From NCBI GenBank assembly GCA_028532985.1, contig JANCIK010000006.1, forward strand, positions 496,001 through 560,000: a stretch of 64,000 nucleotides of DNA, in the 5' to 3' direction. Of this stretch, positions 1 to 11,605 are shown piece by piece. The stretch is from Stropharia rugosoannulata. Lineage: Eukaryota; Basidiomycota; Agaricomycetes; Agaricales; Strophariaceae. Below the pieces are notes generated by a model. That model was not told the origin of the DNA. It saw only the letters and a list, made by a program, of their open reading frames with translations, and did no database searches. Numbering within the stretch: position 1 is the stretch's first letter; each line of letters begins with the position of its first letter. The position numbers and the translations under genes were made by a program.

Positions 1-319
1 TAAGCGTATAAACAGATGCTGCGGTAGCGCGATGCCCTCTTCTAGAAGGAGAGGGTACGCACATGCATGCATGACCCACAGCCGCCAGGGCAATGCGTCC
101 GTGAAGCGGGGGTGGGGACTTGTAAGACGGTCGCCGATGGTTAGTGGTAATGAACCGCGTAGTGGGGGTGTGTACTTTTGAGAGTGATGCCGAGTCGGGT
201 GCGGGTTTGGGTTCAGTTCAGCAAGGAGGTATGGCGTGATACTCTATACAGTTGAGCGGGGGTGTATGTGGATAGAAGGGTAAGAGGGATAGGATGGAGT
301 GCATGTAGACGGCATTGAC
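1..319. other. intergenic, window edge
   Basis: G-rich DNA downstream of the carrier gene that ends at 320. I see no exon, tRNA or repeat with a recognisable identity. It probably contains the 3' UTR of the minus-strand carrier and the flank of a gene outside the window. Confidence 0.5.
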
Positions 320-1440
320 CTATGAGCCTGAGCTCCATCGGATCAGGCCTTCGTATATCGAATACATCACAGCTGCGTTAGGCACCGTGCGCATGAGGTG
401 AGCAGAAAGTCCGCTGTACAGTGTACGCGCTCCCTCTTCTGCTATGACGAGTCGTAAAGTCTGTACGAGACCTTTGTACTTGACCACTCCGTTGACGCGT
501 GGTTGCCGTAGCCGTGTGCGAAGAACCTGAAAATCGGGTGGTGAGCATATGATGAGTAATGTAAAAAGCATAAAAAATACGAGAGATGTACCTCATGCGG
601 ATACGTAATCATACTCGCAACAAATTTGGCAGTACCAGCGCTCCCCAACATACCGACCCACCGCGACACCGAGCCCTCTCCCTCTTTAGGCGCGCTGAGC
701 TTCTTTAGCCGCTCGTAAAGTACCCACTGAATAGTCCCCTCCGCAACACCCAAATAGCTGGCACTCAGTCCTTTGTAGAACCCTCTAATGCCCTCTTCCC
801 GTGCAATGTCGCGTATGGTATGCCATGCACCACCAAGTACGCGGGACCCGCCCTGCTCGAGTTGCAGACGGGTCTTAACAACCCAGATGGGGTTCGTCGC
901 TGTGCCAGTAGCAATGCCGGCGAGAGCGGCGGCGGAGAGGTGGACCCATGAGTTCTCCTGGCCGTGGTTGAACTCTTCGGCGATGATGCGTTTGCCATTA
1001 CCATACGTGAAAAAATTGATAGCGCGTGCGGGGACGACACCAACGAGTGTGGGGCCAAGACCTTTGAATAAGGCACGGAAAGACTCTTCCCGGTATATGT
1101 CCCTGGTGCAGGTAAGAAGATGTAGACGTATATGCGGCAAAGTACATACCGTATGATGTAGCTCGTTTCCACGAAGTTGTAGAGAATGTTTGTAGGCCGT
1201 GGAGCAGACATTACGGCGCCCCCTGCGGCCGAGCCAGAGAGGAGGTTAACTGCGGGGTGCTTCTGGCGAAAAAGGTCGGACTGCAGGCGCGTCTTGACCA
1301 CGTCAAACGGGCTCGTCACGATGGCCCCGCACATACCACCGAGGCTGGAATAAGTGAGGACAGGTGCTGTGAGAGAGGTTAAGCGCTTACCCTCCTGCGA
1401 CGAAGTGCAGCCATGGACTTGGAGTGTGTTGGGTGGCCAT
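320..1440 (-). CDS. RIM2: mitochondrial pyrimidine nucleotide carrier (SLC25 family, RIM2/SLC25A33-36 type)
   Basis: Inner-membrane carrier predicted to exchange pyrimidine (deoxy)nucleotides between cytosol and matrix for mtDNA and RNA synthesis. Four exons join in frame (1440-1391, 1344-1150, 1102-592, 526-320) to 320 residues. The start at 1440 gives MATQHTPSPWLHFVAGG, followed after intron 1 by the first carrier signature PFDVVKTRL. The second repeat has NPIWVVKTRLQ and the third TYPHEVLRTRLR. The stretches FKGLGPTLVGVVPARAINFFTYG and GLSASYLGVAEGTIQW are characteristic of the Rim2 subgroup rather than of other carriers. The length is slightly shorter than yeast Rim2 because the variable N-terminus and the repeat 1 linker are reduced. 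The gene is head to head with RPC25, only 113 bases between start codons, so they probably share a promoter. Family assignment is firm; the exact nucleotide preference is inferred. Confidence 0.93.
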
Positions 1441-1553
1441 TCTGGAGGTTGTCGGTGGGAGACGTCGACCCCGCGGCTCTCCTAACCGCCGCTCATTTTT
1501 TCCAGATCACGTGCAGCGTGTCTCTTGTCTTCCCCGTCCATGACCTCATAGCA

Positions 1554-2470
1554 ATGTTCTGTCTCGCAGTCCTCAAGGTGCGCCCTTTCCTTCCCGCGCC
1601 CACACCGCACAACTGATGCGCCCCAGGACACCGTTGCCATACATCCCTCCAACTTTGGCGCCCCGGTAGACGAAGCTCTCATCGCAGAAATCAACAAAAA
1701 GTACGCCAATCGCGTCCTCCACGACCTCGGCCTCTGCATATGCGTCTTCGATCTCTCCGAAGCTGGCGAGGGCAAGGTCAGATACGGCGACGGATTTCTG
1801 TGGTATAAAGGTACTTCCTATCTCCGATTCATTTCAGCGACGCTCATGCTTGTAGTCGTCTTCCGTCTCGTTGTTTTCAGGCCATTCACCTCAGAGGTGA
1901 TCGTTGCAAAAGTTAAATCATCGGACGAGGATGGGATTCGACGTACGTCTCAGAAACCACTTGCTTTATGCTTGGCTAAATACCCGATTCAGTGACTCTC
2001 AATTTCTTCGACGACATGTACATTCCAGCTGCCTATCTTCCTCAACCATCCGCATTGTACGTTATCTAGAATGCGACCTTGTCCAAGTCTAATACACCCA
2101 AGTGATCCAAACGAGCGCGCACATTTTTGGCTACCCGACTCCGAGCTGACCACAACGACTCAGCTTCTCGACTCTCCTGTCTCTGATCGAATGTACATTG
2201 ACAAGGGAGAGGTCGTCCGCGTCCGCGTCGAAGCTGATGAGTTTTGCGACGACGAGCCGGGCCCGCCCCGTGCGACAGAAGGCGTGGTAGCCCAGCGCGA
2301 AATGAAACGTGCACCATATGTTGTTTGTGTGAGTATATGCGCATGTATTGGACATTTTGGTTTCTTACTATAACATGGGACAGTGCTCAATTGCAGAACA
2401 GGGTCTCGGACCCATCGCATGGTGGAACGGCACCGGACAGGAAGAGGGAAATGAGATGGACGAGAGTTAG
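1554..2470 (+). CDS. RPC25: RNA polymerase III subunit RPC25/RPC8 (Rpb7-like stalk subunit)
   Basis: Stalk subunit of RNA polymerase III, which with RPC17 takes part in initiation at tRNA and 5S genes. Six exons (1554-1577, 1627-1810, 1856-1942, 1993-2056, 2103-2328, 2384-2470) join in frame to 223 residues. Exon 1 is only eight codons (MFCLAVLK) and runs into DTVAIHPSNFG, the expected N-terminus of the Rpb7/Rpc8 fold. Landmarks are NRVLHDLGLCICVFDL and VVFRLVVFRPFTSEV in the N-terminal SHS2 half, LNFFDDMYIPAAYLP at the boundary, and an OB/S1-like C-terminal half ending QGLGPIAWWNG. The slightly long C-terminal tail is acidic (QEEGNEMDES). Divergent from the RIM2-type carrier. A tRNA-Ile gene, itself a Pol III product, lies 171 bases downstream, which is probably coincidence. 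The identification is confident. Confidence 0.94.
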
Positions 2471-2641
2471 TGTTACCAGCAGTGACGTTGAGTGCAATAT
2501 TCTGTATTATTTACCCGTTATCTACTTTACGGTTTCACCATGCATTTTCACTTCATCGCCCAGTATTAGAAAAGTTTATGAAGTCCATTTGATATGCTAG
2601 ATGGCTCTCCCGAAGAGCGTACATCTGTGACCATCACACAT

Positions 2642-2715
2642 GGCCGACTAGCTCAGCTGGTTAGAGCGTCGTGCTAATAACGCGAAGGTCTTGGGTTCGA
2701 TCCCCACGTTGGCCA
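2642..2715 (+). tRNA. tRNA-Ile (AAT anticodon)
   Basis: A complete 74-base cloverleaf with no intron. The 7-bp acceptor stem GGCCGAC pairs with GTTGGCC (one G-T pair) and is followed by discriminator A at 2715. The anticodon stem TCGTG/CGCGA encloses loop CTAATAA with anticodon AAT at 2676-2678, read as IAU after deamination. The A box lies at about 2649-2660 and the B box GGTTCGATCCC at 2694-2704. CCA is not encoded, as expected in a eukaryote. Confidence 0.95.
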
Positions 2716-2734
2716 TTAGTTTTTCTTCTCAGAT
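2716..2734 (+). repeat. direct repeat, left copy (at tRNA 3' end)
   Basis: TTAGTTTTTCTTCTCAGAT starts one base after the tRNA discriminator and includes the Pol III terminator. It matches 18 of 19 bases at 5218-5236. The pair brackets 2.5 kb of DNA with no gene, as a target-site duplication or a copied tRNA tail would. Confidence 0.6.
2720..2724 (+). terminator. RNA polymerase III T-run terminator
   Basis: TTTTT begins five bases after the last base of the tRNA-Ile gene, followed by CTTCTC. A run of four or more T is the standard Pol III terminator. Confidence 0.8.
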
Positions 2735-4007
2735 TTGAAGTCTTATATGATCATTGATGTCTTTTTAGGCTTTCAATTTTAGTTTTTACCATCTTGAAAG
2801 TTGGGTCAATACCCCGTATTAGGCTCATTCATTGTGATGTGACAACACAGCAGGCCGCAGACGACAACTGCGCTTACTGTATTGTACATGAGGTTAGCAC
2901 CTGCCTGGCTTTTGATTAAAGTTAGTAGTTGTTCACACTTCAGTGCCACCGTTTGCAGTTATCGAGTTGCATTTCTCGCGGCTTTAACCTGGTTCTACCC
3001 TTGACGCGGCAGACGAATGTCAGCCTCCAAGATCGCTTTAAATTTTTAGTTGGCTGCGCAGTACCGTAGCAGATTACGAAACATTAACCATAGTCGCAGT
3101 AAGTTTGTAAGTTTAGAAGACTTTTTCCACCCAAATTTTGGCATCAAATGTTCAACTTCCCATTGGTAGTGTTACATTTACTAACCTGTGTATGCTTGAT
3201 ACAGGATCAACTCCTGTGCATACTTCTTAACTCGTAGCTGCTAGATAGGGGTAAACCGACTCGGACCTACGCATGTCAAGCATATACATACCCGTTTGCG
3301 CTCAATACCAATCACACCGTCGGCGATCAGCAAAGTGTACGAAATGTGTGCCTCAGCGCACGCTTGCCGCAGCATCACGGGCGCCTAATCTAAGTACGTA
3401 TAATCGTGACATATGTAACAGCATTCACCAGCCAGTCCCCGCAGTCATATAGTGAGTACGCGTTCAGTCGGCACGTCTAGATATCACAGTGCTTTTTCAA
3501 TGTCTTGATAGATTTTAAATGGCAATTTACTTGTTCGGTAGTTGAAGATCCGTATCTGGGTGTATCATACATACGTGATTGTCAGTGGACAGTCCGGGGA
3601 TAAGTAAATATCTCAGGATCATATGCTATCAGGGGTCAAGCCCTATTCAGCGAACGCAAAATTCACGCAGCATCTTACTCATAGCTTTGAGCAATTTTCG
3701 TAAAATGCAAAGGCTAAAATGACTAGAGAGCAGGAGGACGCAGATATTCAATCATTGAAGGGTAAGTAGAAAAATGGCCATGGTTCATAGTAGCTTTGTA
3801 TTTTATGTAACTCTAGCATAGTTCTGTCCAAATGCTTAGGCGATTAATTGCCCCCGTTGATTTAGGGTTCGGAAAGAATAGACATAAGCAATTGACCCAC
3901 AACGTCCGTTACCAATACTATCAGAGGGATGGTTATAAATTTGACAAAATATTAGGCAGATGCTTACTGACATAAACGAAGAAGGCTTAGTGTTCTGGTA
4001 ATCAAAT

Positions 4008-4027
4008 GAGGACCCACAGGGGTCCTC
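4008..4027. repeat. short perfect inverted repeat (hairpin)
   Basis: GAGGACCC, ACAG loop, GGGTCCTC. It sits inside gene-free DNA and has no T-run after it. Function unknown, possibly chance. Confidence 0.35.
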
Positions 4028-5217
4028 AATTATGCCCCATTAAAATCGGAGGTCAGCCGAGAATTTGCGTCATTCTAAGATTGATAATCTACTCTAATCT
4101 GATTATAATGAGGCAGTACTTGGCAGCCATGCTTATGTATTAACTGAGCTGTGCGATCGGATGTATGACAGAGATCTCGGGAACAGGGATAATCTCTGAA
4201 GCGCTTTACGTTGTCCGCTCGGAGACTGGGAGTGAAACAGTACCATGGGGAAAGCGGCCATTTTACCCCGATGAAGTATGTATGTACAGTTACTGCATTC
4301 CAGAGCGGCTAATCCCTGGATTCTTCAAGTAGATATTATCTCCCATGAAGCAAATAGTAAACGAGTAGACCCTGCCACAACGCGGCCTGTGGCCGTGGCA
4401 TCACAATGATATGATCATCAACCTATGTACTCACAAAGAAAGATATCTTTGTCCTTGTTCGGGTATCAGGGAGAAAATATCTTGAGAGTGGTCAACTCAT
4501 TTCCCGAATGCGACCCATAGACATTTTACATACATAATGTCAAAAATTTCCCCGCAATATAATAATTAGAAATTCCCAAGATTCGGTGGTAATACGCCCA
4601 TGGTTTCAAGAGTGGATGGTACTGTGTCTGTGTACGTTACGGACGGTGGAGACCAGACGCTTTATGGAACGAGTAGACACAGCAGGCATGCAACGTTCAA
4701 TGTTTAACTTGTGAAGGGATGAATGCTACATAGTAAGAACATAGGATCCACACGTATGATCGACCAATATTACAGTGTAATAAAGCTCTATAGACAACAC
4801 AGGCTTATAGATGTAAAGTAGAGACATAACAACAACATTATTGCAGTTGCATTGAATGTTTAATTTTAACTGCGTACCTCGTTTGAGATACGTGGAGATT
4901 TAAATTCTAAAGATGATTTATCAGATACCAAATTAGGGTGTGCTGATCTGAAGTCTCTGCTTGTAACTGAAAGACAGGGCTTCGCGCCATATGGTGCGTC
5001 CAGTGGCATACAATCAAACGGCCGAACCGGCTTCAATGTGAAAAGCATGCAGCTCGGAAATCTGAGCGCTGTGTGTCCGAAGGTATTCGATGTCAGAGCA
5101 TTTATCTGACATCTCTAGAGGAAATTATATCGCGGGCTGTAGGTAAAGTAAGCTACATATTACTGGCAAGCCGGGTACAAAGAACAAGGACGGGTCTTGC
5201 CATTCGCCGCTGGCGCC

Positions 5218-5236
5218 TTAGCTTTTCTTCTCAGAT
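5218..5236 (+). repeat. direct repeat, right copy
   Basis: TTAGCTTTTCTTCTCAGAT, one mismatch (C for T) from the copy at 2716-2734. The bases just before it (GGTCTTG then ATTCG, CGCTGG at 5193-5213) loosely resemble the 3' half of the tRNA-Ile gene, so the copied segment may be longer than 19 bases and decayed. Confidence 0.55.
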
Positions 5237-6507
5237 ACTATAGAAAGTGGATGATTGATTGATTTACTATGCAGTATTACATTCTCTGGCTTCGACATAA
5301 AGTCATAAGAAAAGGGAATATCACTGTTGGGTTGTGTCTATGTGCTATAAATAATGATGAAAGTGACAGTTTTTCTATATATAGATACAACACCTTCGCA
5401 TATGTATGGAATTTACCACAAAGACACCTCAGGCTGCGTATAGTCTCCGTTTTACCATCACGTCATCATGTTCAAGGCGGATGTTTCTCATCCGGTCCTT
5501 TATGCAACGCTACGCCCATAGGCTGTGACATCGCAACTGAGGACTGGCGCCCATCCTTCGGCACCATTCTTGTGTATGGGCGGAAGGCAGATAAGATGAT
5601 CGGGATGTTACCGGATCATTAAGCACCGCTCACTTGAGTGCCTGTACGCTGCAGCACACCACCGACTGCTAAACTTTGATTTCCAGTTCAAAATGCAGTG
5701 CCCATGCTGTTTGACACTAGTGAATAGAGGAGAGAGCATTTGGGACTGTTAGTTCCTCGTCAACTTGGAGCGCATTGAACAAGGCCATCATAATTATAAC
5801 TTATAGCCTGAGGAATGTAAGCTGCTTGAAACATGTGGGGGTGAGTACCTACTATTCCCCTCTTTTAGCTTTTATTTTTGTTGCTTTAGGATGAATTGAT
5901 TCGCACCATTTGTTAGCCTCAAGCGTGAATAAAGTAATACGACATAGTCCCTAATAATAAAACTGTAAGCATCATTCGTGTGGCTTGCGTGTGATTCATT
6001 ATTCTGGCTCTAAATAATCTTTTTTTTTTGTTTCTTTATGTTAGGACTATGTGAATTTTATTCCAAATTACACGGGTGTGGTGCCGGGCTTCTGTAGTCA
6101 AGAGTGAGAATGCTACGAGCATCACGATTGGAGATCAAATTTCAAACCTGAAGGCGCTTGTAGATATGATATCATGTGTAATAGGCTAGTAATACACAGT
6201 CAAGGAAACAGACGACCACGAAACTCTTTGAAGATATCATTAGATGCTGAAATGCTGAAGAGCACTTCTAGTACTATGCGCAGACGATATGGCTCAGCCT
6301 CAATGAACTCCAATGATTCATTCATTGCCACCGCGCCCTGAAGTTCGTCGCTTAGCGCTTAAGTCTCACCTCACTATATGTTCCCCTAACCTAGACCTAG
6401 TTGCCTGTGTTTCTGCCGTATATAAGATGTCTGCGCGCGCTGAATGAAGCGTTCACTCCAATCTCCCCTTTCAAACACATTCCCTTTATTCAAAAGCCGA
6501 CATCCAT

Positions 6508-7212
6508 ATGTACACCAATCCATTTGCAGCTGCGTGGGGCTCACCACAGTCATCCAACGGCTGGGAATCGGGAGTCCCTCCGCCCACATACGGACTCCTG
6601 CCGTCCATGGAGGACATCCCTTCCGCCATGACATTCAATTTCAACATGACAACTGATCGCAGCGTTTTGAATTGTCGTGTCTTCGGCAACAATGCAACGC
6701 TGTATTTTACGGTCAGCACCAATGCAACGACAACAGCTATCTATCGCAGGAACGGAGATCTGTTTGCCGTAATTAACTGGCAAGGGCGCCCAACTATACA
6801 AGCCAACGGGCTTCTTGAGCTTCAGCGGACCGGCCAGTGGCTCAGGCTATCCCATGACAGAAAGTTTGTCAAGCTCGTTTAATGCAGCATTTATCATTAA
6901 TTTATTTCTCTTATTTCTTTGTCAGACGCCGCACGACGATTGTAAACGGACGTACCTATACTTGGTATCCGCGCGGAAACGCGATTTGCGTGAGTCAAGC
7001 GTTACGCAAGATATTACGTCCCTGACGATCCACTTAACCGCTCTCCATAGCTTCATGGTGCAGATACCACGGCAGCAGGCGAACTGGCACGAATAACACG
7101 TACTGAGAGCATGGTCACTCTCCAGATATCAACTTCCGCATTCAGTTCCGGCTTTTTTGAAACCTCCATACTGGCCACTGTACTCTTTTTGAGTGGAAGA
7201 GATATTGATTGA
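6508..7212 (+). CDS. DUF6593-type (Tubby-like fold) fungal protein
   Basis: Three exons (6508-6863, 6926-6989, 7051-7212) splice in frame to 193 residues, the usual size of this Agaricomycete family. Features seen: an N-terminal Pro/Gly-rich leader (MYTNPFAAAWGSPQSS), then a beta-rich domain with MTFNFNMTTDRSVLNCRVFG and TTTAIYRRNGDLFAVINWQG. Across introns 1 and 2 come RRTTIVNGRTYTWYPRGNAIC and a C-terminal strand plus helix, ARITRTESMVTLQISTSAF, ending ILATVLFLSGRDID. These are the landmarks I associate with DUF6593. The molecular function of the family is unknown; it is often expanded in mushroom genomes. There is no signal peptide. Splice sites are canonical. The assignment rests on pattern recognition rather than on a search. 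Confidence 0.75.
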
Positions 7213-9381
7213 TCAAGCTGAGGTCAAACCCGAAAAGACCGACGAAACTTGTGTGGCATTACGAGTACATCGAGTGGCGGTGTTGGCGCAGCGCGCAGTG
7301 CTGCCAGCAAGCCCGTTTTTAACGTAGTAGACATAATATGTATTTATGGTTTGTATTTATTTTTTGTAGAAGTAGAGTATACTACCATATCAAGTACGTC
7401 TCCATATTATTGTTAGAGCTAGAACCTGTAGGCCAGAAGCGAGCATGAATAGACGTTTTTGAAATGCTTAACATTATGTGCAGATACATATTAGGGCAAA
7501 TCCACCACAGGAGAGCTTAACACAGTAAAATCACGATCAGTTATGATATCTTGGTTTCCGTGGAATAATCTATTATGAGTAGTAGCACATAGTTGATTTG
7601 AATCTTTAACGTTGAACTGGTAGGCATCGTCTCTGTCCCGACTCCCAACTCTTCCCAATACCTCCACGACCGGTTGAAATACACTTATGTCCCAATCATT
7701 CAAACAATCACCGTATTATCGTCAAGTTTGAACACTCTAAATTTCTTGTAAACAATGATGATCATTTGGGAGGCAGAGTTCCGCACTGTGTCATCATCAA
7801 AATCTGTCAGGCGTCTGATCATGAAGTTCATCATCAGTACCCTAACTTCCACTCAGCTGCGTTATGTAGGGTGTGTGACTACTGCTTCGTTCGTTGCCTT
7901 CAGGAGCCCTTTCAAAACAATGGTAGTATCGCCGCTCTCATCGACGGGCTTTCTCGATTGTTTCAACACTGTAATTATCCCCGACGACACAGCGTATGTT
8001 TCCTGTTCGAGGTAACAAATTTGACGAAGCTACAATGATGATACATATCATGATGCCCTGATTTGTCACACGGGTTGTGGATTACTACTGTTCCATTCAG
8101 TACAGGCTTCTAGTGACTAGGAATTACTGACACATAGTAGTAGTACTTGGGGATTTCATTTGAGTTTGTCATGAAGGGGGGGAACCAGTCTGACAAATAA
8201 TAATACATCTTCCTCTGGCAAACTTGTGGCACTGACAAATGTGGTGAGTAGGTGTTAAGTAGTGGCATTGAATGGATACTTAAAACATCGAGGAGCGCAC
8301 CCCAAGCGCAGCTGCCCGGATGGATTAGTGTGGTGACTCGTATACCGGCAAGTCGTTCTGAAATAAAAAGGTTTGTACGTTAATTGCACAGTTTATCTGC
8401 CTCAGAATTCAGCAGATCTGAAGGTTTTTGATATGTCGAATAATTGGTTGGGCTGCTGGAGGACGTCCCACAGCTACCATAAGACCTAGATGCATGATTG
8501 TGAGGCAATCCTTATCAATGACTGGACAGCATTTCAACAAAATCGGCAACTATTGCGTTTGCACAACGAATCACTTCATGACGTACTCTTCTACTCTTGA
8601 CTTTCCAGCTCTACTGCGATAGCCGGCACAGCCTTTCTAGGGCAACTCAACTGAGTCGCTAACTTTTGATTGGCTATGAAGCCGGTCTTGCCAATCACTA
8701 GATCATGGGTAAACAAGAGATCCAGCAGTTGAAGATTGCGAATATGATTGTAAGATCCGATAATGAAAACATGAGCGCTATGGATCGGTGGCTCGAGTAA
8801 GTTAGGCGCGGCATGCTGTGTACCTGATCACTGGCGTTATTTGGCAATACGACACGGTAAAACGTGTGGTGAATTTGCCGTGATGTAAGTGACTTATGTG
8901 GGCGTGTCTCTAGACTCTCAGGGATATTGTCGTACAAAAATATGACATAAGTTAAGATTTATTTCTTATCACTTACGTTCGTATACCTGTATACGCGTCC
9001 CATTCTGAGGAAATTTCCTATTACATCTGTTCAATTTTTTTGATGGATATGTGTAAGACTCGGGGATCTCATGCATCGAGTGCCCGAGGTACCAAATAAC
9101 GGGACCGACAGAACCGACGCATATAACATCTGCATGACCAGGATTTGAAAACTTCCCGTCTCCTAGCCAGCCAGAGCTTGAGGAGATTGCGTGTACACTT
9201 ATAAGAATGCAAGAGAGCTGATGCATGCAGTTGACAAGAGTGACAATTAAAGCTTGAAAAAGAAAGTTGGTCTATTTACGTGCGCCAACAGTTGTCGACA
9301 GAAGCGCACAGTCAGTCATAGGTTTCCGAGTTATTTAATATCCTACCCACCTAAAATCCCATCCCAAGGCGTCTAATCGCC
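7213..9381. other. intergenic, no gene recognised
   Basis: About 2.2 kb, AT-rich in part. Open frames at 7755-8038, 8698-8937 and 8969-9226 are short, lack recognisable motifs and do not splice into anything. No tRNA, tandem repeat or transposase fragment is visible. Confidence 0.45.
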
Positions 9382-9600
9382 CTATGATTTACTGTCCTTC
9401 ATTTGCTTCCGCTCAGTTTTGAGTGCATCAGCCAACTTTTGAAGCTGAACGGTCACCGCAGTGTTGCCACCCTGAGCTGAGGTGCTTCGGGCCGCAAAGT
9501 CTTCTAGGAATGTTTCCAGACGTTTCTGAGTGGCTTTCAGCGTAAGCTGTGAGGACAAAAAAGGCTGGATATGAACGGGGGGCGACAGTGGGGGATCCAT
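9382..9600 (-). CDS. small hypothetical protein, 72 residues
   Basis: Single-exon frame of 72 residues starting MDPPLSPPVHIQPFLSSQ and ending KTERKQMKDSKS. I do not recognise it. The start at 9600 is chosen because the protein-like composition begins there; the frame stays open upstream to 9762, but that part looks non-coding and overlaps the promoter of the divergent squalene synthase gene. The second half (LETFLEDFAARSTSA, VQLQKLADALKTERKQM) has heptad-like spacing of Leu/Ala and many charged residues, suggesting a helix or coiled coil such as is found in small subunits of larger complexes. No cysteines, signal peptide or membrane segment. Only 163 bases separate its start from that of the squalene synthase gene, so they may share a bidirectional promoter. 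Confidence 0.55.
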   Translation of the reverse strand: MDPPLSPPVHIQPFLSSQLTLKATQKRLETFLEDFAARSTSAQGGNTAVTVQLQKLADALKTERKQMKDSKS

Positions 9601-9763
9601 GATGAAGGTTTTGTGCAGAGAAGACGGGCCGGAGAAGCCGAGGAATGCGGTGTTATTTTGAGTCGACCAATGTGGAGTGACAAAATCGTACGAGCCTCTA
9701 CAATCCTTTTTAAAACGACCGTCTTTAAGACACACGTATCCTTCTATCTCACCACTTCTCAAA

Positions 9764-11605
9764 ATGGGTGCCGCAAACTGGATTGCCCTCCTCCTTACCC
9801 ATCCGCTCGAGTTTAGGACCCTTGCTCAATTCTACTTGTACCATGAACAGAAACGGGACATAGCAGCCCTCCAGGAGCACCCGACCTCTGGATGGGATAG
9901 ACAGACAATGCGTCGTTGCTGGGAATTCCTTGACATGACGAGCAGAAGTTTCGCGGCCGTCATCAAAGAATTGGAGGGGGATCTGGCGCGGACTGTGAGT
10001 AGTCAATTTGCTTTGTCCCCTTTCCTTCCCATGTGTCGTGCTCCCCTTATGACACGACATCAGAGTTGGTGTGACTAGCCTCGGAGCTCACCCGCTTCTT
10101 TGCACATAAACCCTTAATGCTTTGAATGGAAAGGGGAAGAGCAATATGTTAACTTAATTTACGTTGATCTGACGTCTATTTTTTAGATTGCTCTCTTTTA
10201 TTTAGTCCTTCGTGGACTCGACACGATTGAAGACGACATGACGATTCCTGATCACATCAAGCAACCCATTCTGCGCTCTTTCCATATACATACAGTGACG
10301 CCAGGTTGGACATATGATGGCTGTGGACCTAATGAGAAAGACAGACAACTACTAGTGGAATATGACACAGTTGTAGAAGAAGTGAATAGACTTAAGCCTG
10401 AGTAAGTCTATCCATAAATCTGGTGTCGGGTCTTCGGAAAACCCTTCGCCACAAATTTGCTGACATTTTTGGCTTCTTATAGATACAAAAACATTATTAT
10501 CGACATATGCTTGAAAATGGAAACGGGGATGGCCGACTACGCGCACAAAGCAGCAACGACCGGTTCCATTTACCTCGAAACCGTGGCTGAATATGATCTG
10601 TACTGTCATTACGTCGCCGGTCTCGTTGGTGAAGGTCTTTCGCGGATATTTGCCGCTTCTGACAAGGAAGCGCCATATATTGGATCCCAGCTCGAGCTAA
10701 GCAACTCCATGGGCTTACTCCTGCAAAAGACCAACATAATACGCGACTACCGAGAAGACGTAGACGACAAACGCTTTTTCTGGCCCCGCGAACTGTGGGG
10801 AAGACCTGAATATGGGTTCAAGGAAATGAAGGAGATGAGCGCGACCGACCCGGATACCGTCCGCCGTGCCACGTACGCTCAGAGCACGATGATTCTCGAT
10901 GCGTTGCGACATGCAGTCGATGCCCTGGACTATTTGCGTATGCTGCGGAATCAAAGTGTTTTCAATTTTTGTGCTATCCCAGCTACCATGGCTATTGCAA
11001 CCTTGGAACTCTGCTTCATGAACAAAGAGATGTTCCAACGAAACATCAAAATTCGGAAGGCTGAAGCCGCTCAGGTGTGTTGTGATGTTTATGAACCATC
11101 ACGAATTTGTTTGCTTACTGGTTTTAGCTCATCATGAGGTCAACGAATCCTCGCGAAGTAGGAGTAATTTTCCGCGAATACGCAAGGAAACTGCACGCGA
11201 AAGCTGTCCCATCTGATCCCAACTATATCAGATTGTCTATTGCTTGTGGAAAGGTACGTTGAACTCGCGAATTTGTACTCACCAGATGATTCATTCGTCA
11301 TGCAGATCGAGACGTGGTGCGAACAGTATTACCCTTCCTTCCTGGAACTTGCGCCGCGTACAGGAACCCAGGCTATGAATCCTGACGATCCTCGCTCAGT
11401 AGTTGCAAAGCGGGAGCAAGAATTTGATGCTCAACTGGCGACGAAGAAGCGATTGGAGAATATCAGGAACGGAATATCGAATGGACCCGCGCCGCATATC
11501 GAAATCAACAAAGCGGAGCTATTTTTGTATGTTGCTGCAGCATTTGCCGTTGTGGCTTTCATTAGTCTTGCTATCGTCTGGTTCCTGACAAGGTACCTGG
11601 ATTGA
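9764..11605 (+). CDS. ERG9: squalene synthase (farnesyl-diphosphate farnesyltransferase)
   Basis: Condenses two farnesyl diphosphates to squalene with NADPH, the first committed step to ergosterol, at the ER membrane. Five exons (9764-9994, 10187-10401, 10483-11074, 11128-11253, 11306-11605) join in frame to 487 residues, normal for fungi. Visible motifs: the first aspartate-rich region LRGLDTIEDD (about residues 86-94); ETVAEYDLYCHYVAGLVGEGL; and the second aspartate region LLLQKTNIIRDYREDVDDKR leading into FFWPRELWG. At the C-terminus a hydrophobic helix (ELFLYVAAAFAVVAFISLAI) followed by WFLTRYLD is the expected tail anchor. The first intron is long for this window (192 bases). All catalytic aspartates are present, so the enzyme should be active. 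Confident. Confidence 0.96.

Larger units (their letters stand above)
2735..6507. other. long non-coding stretch, possible decayed insertion
   Basis: Nearly 3.8 kb with no convincing exon on either strand. Open frames at 4866-5048 and 5269-5622 show no family resemblance. The part from 2735 to 5217 is bracketed by the 19-base direct repeats. A perfect 8-bp inverted repeat with a 4-base loop lies at 4008-4027. The last few hundred bases before 6508 presumably hold the promoter of the DUF6593 gene. I cannot identify a transposon family, terminal inverted repeats or LTRs. Confidence 0.5.

Noticed and set aside
5269..5622. 117-codon frame MQYYILWLRHK
   Set aside because: Composition is random-like, no splice partners, lies in gene-free DNA.
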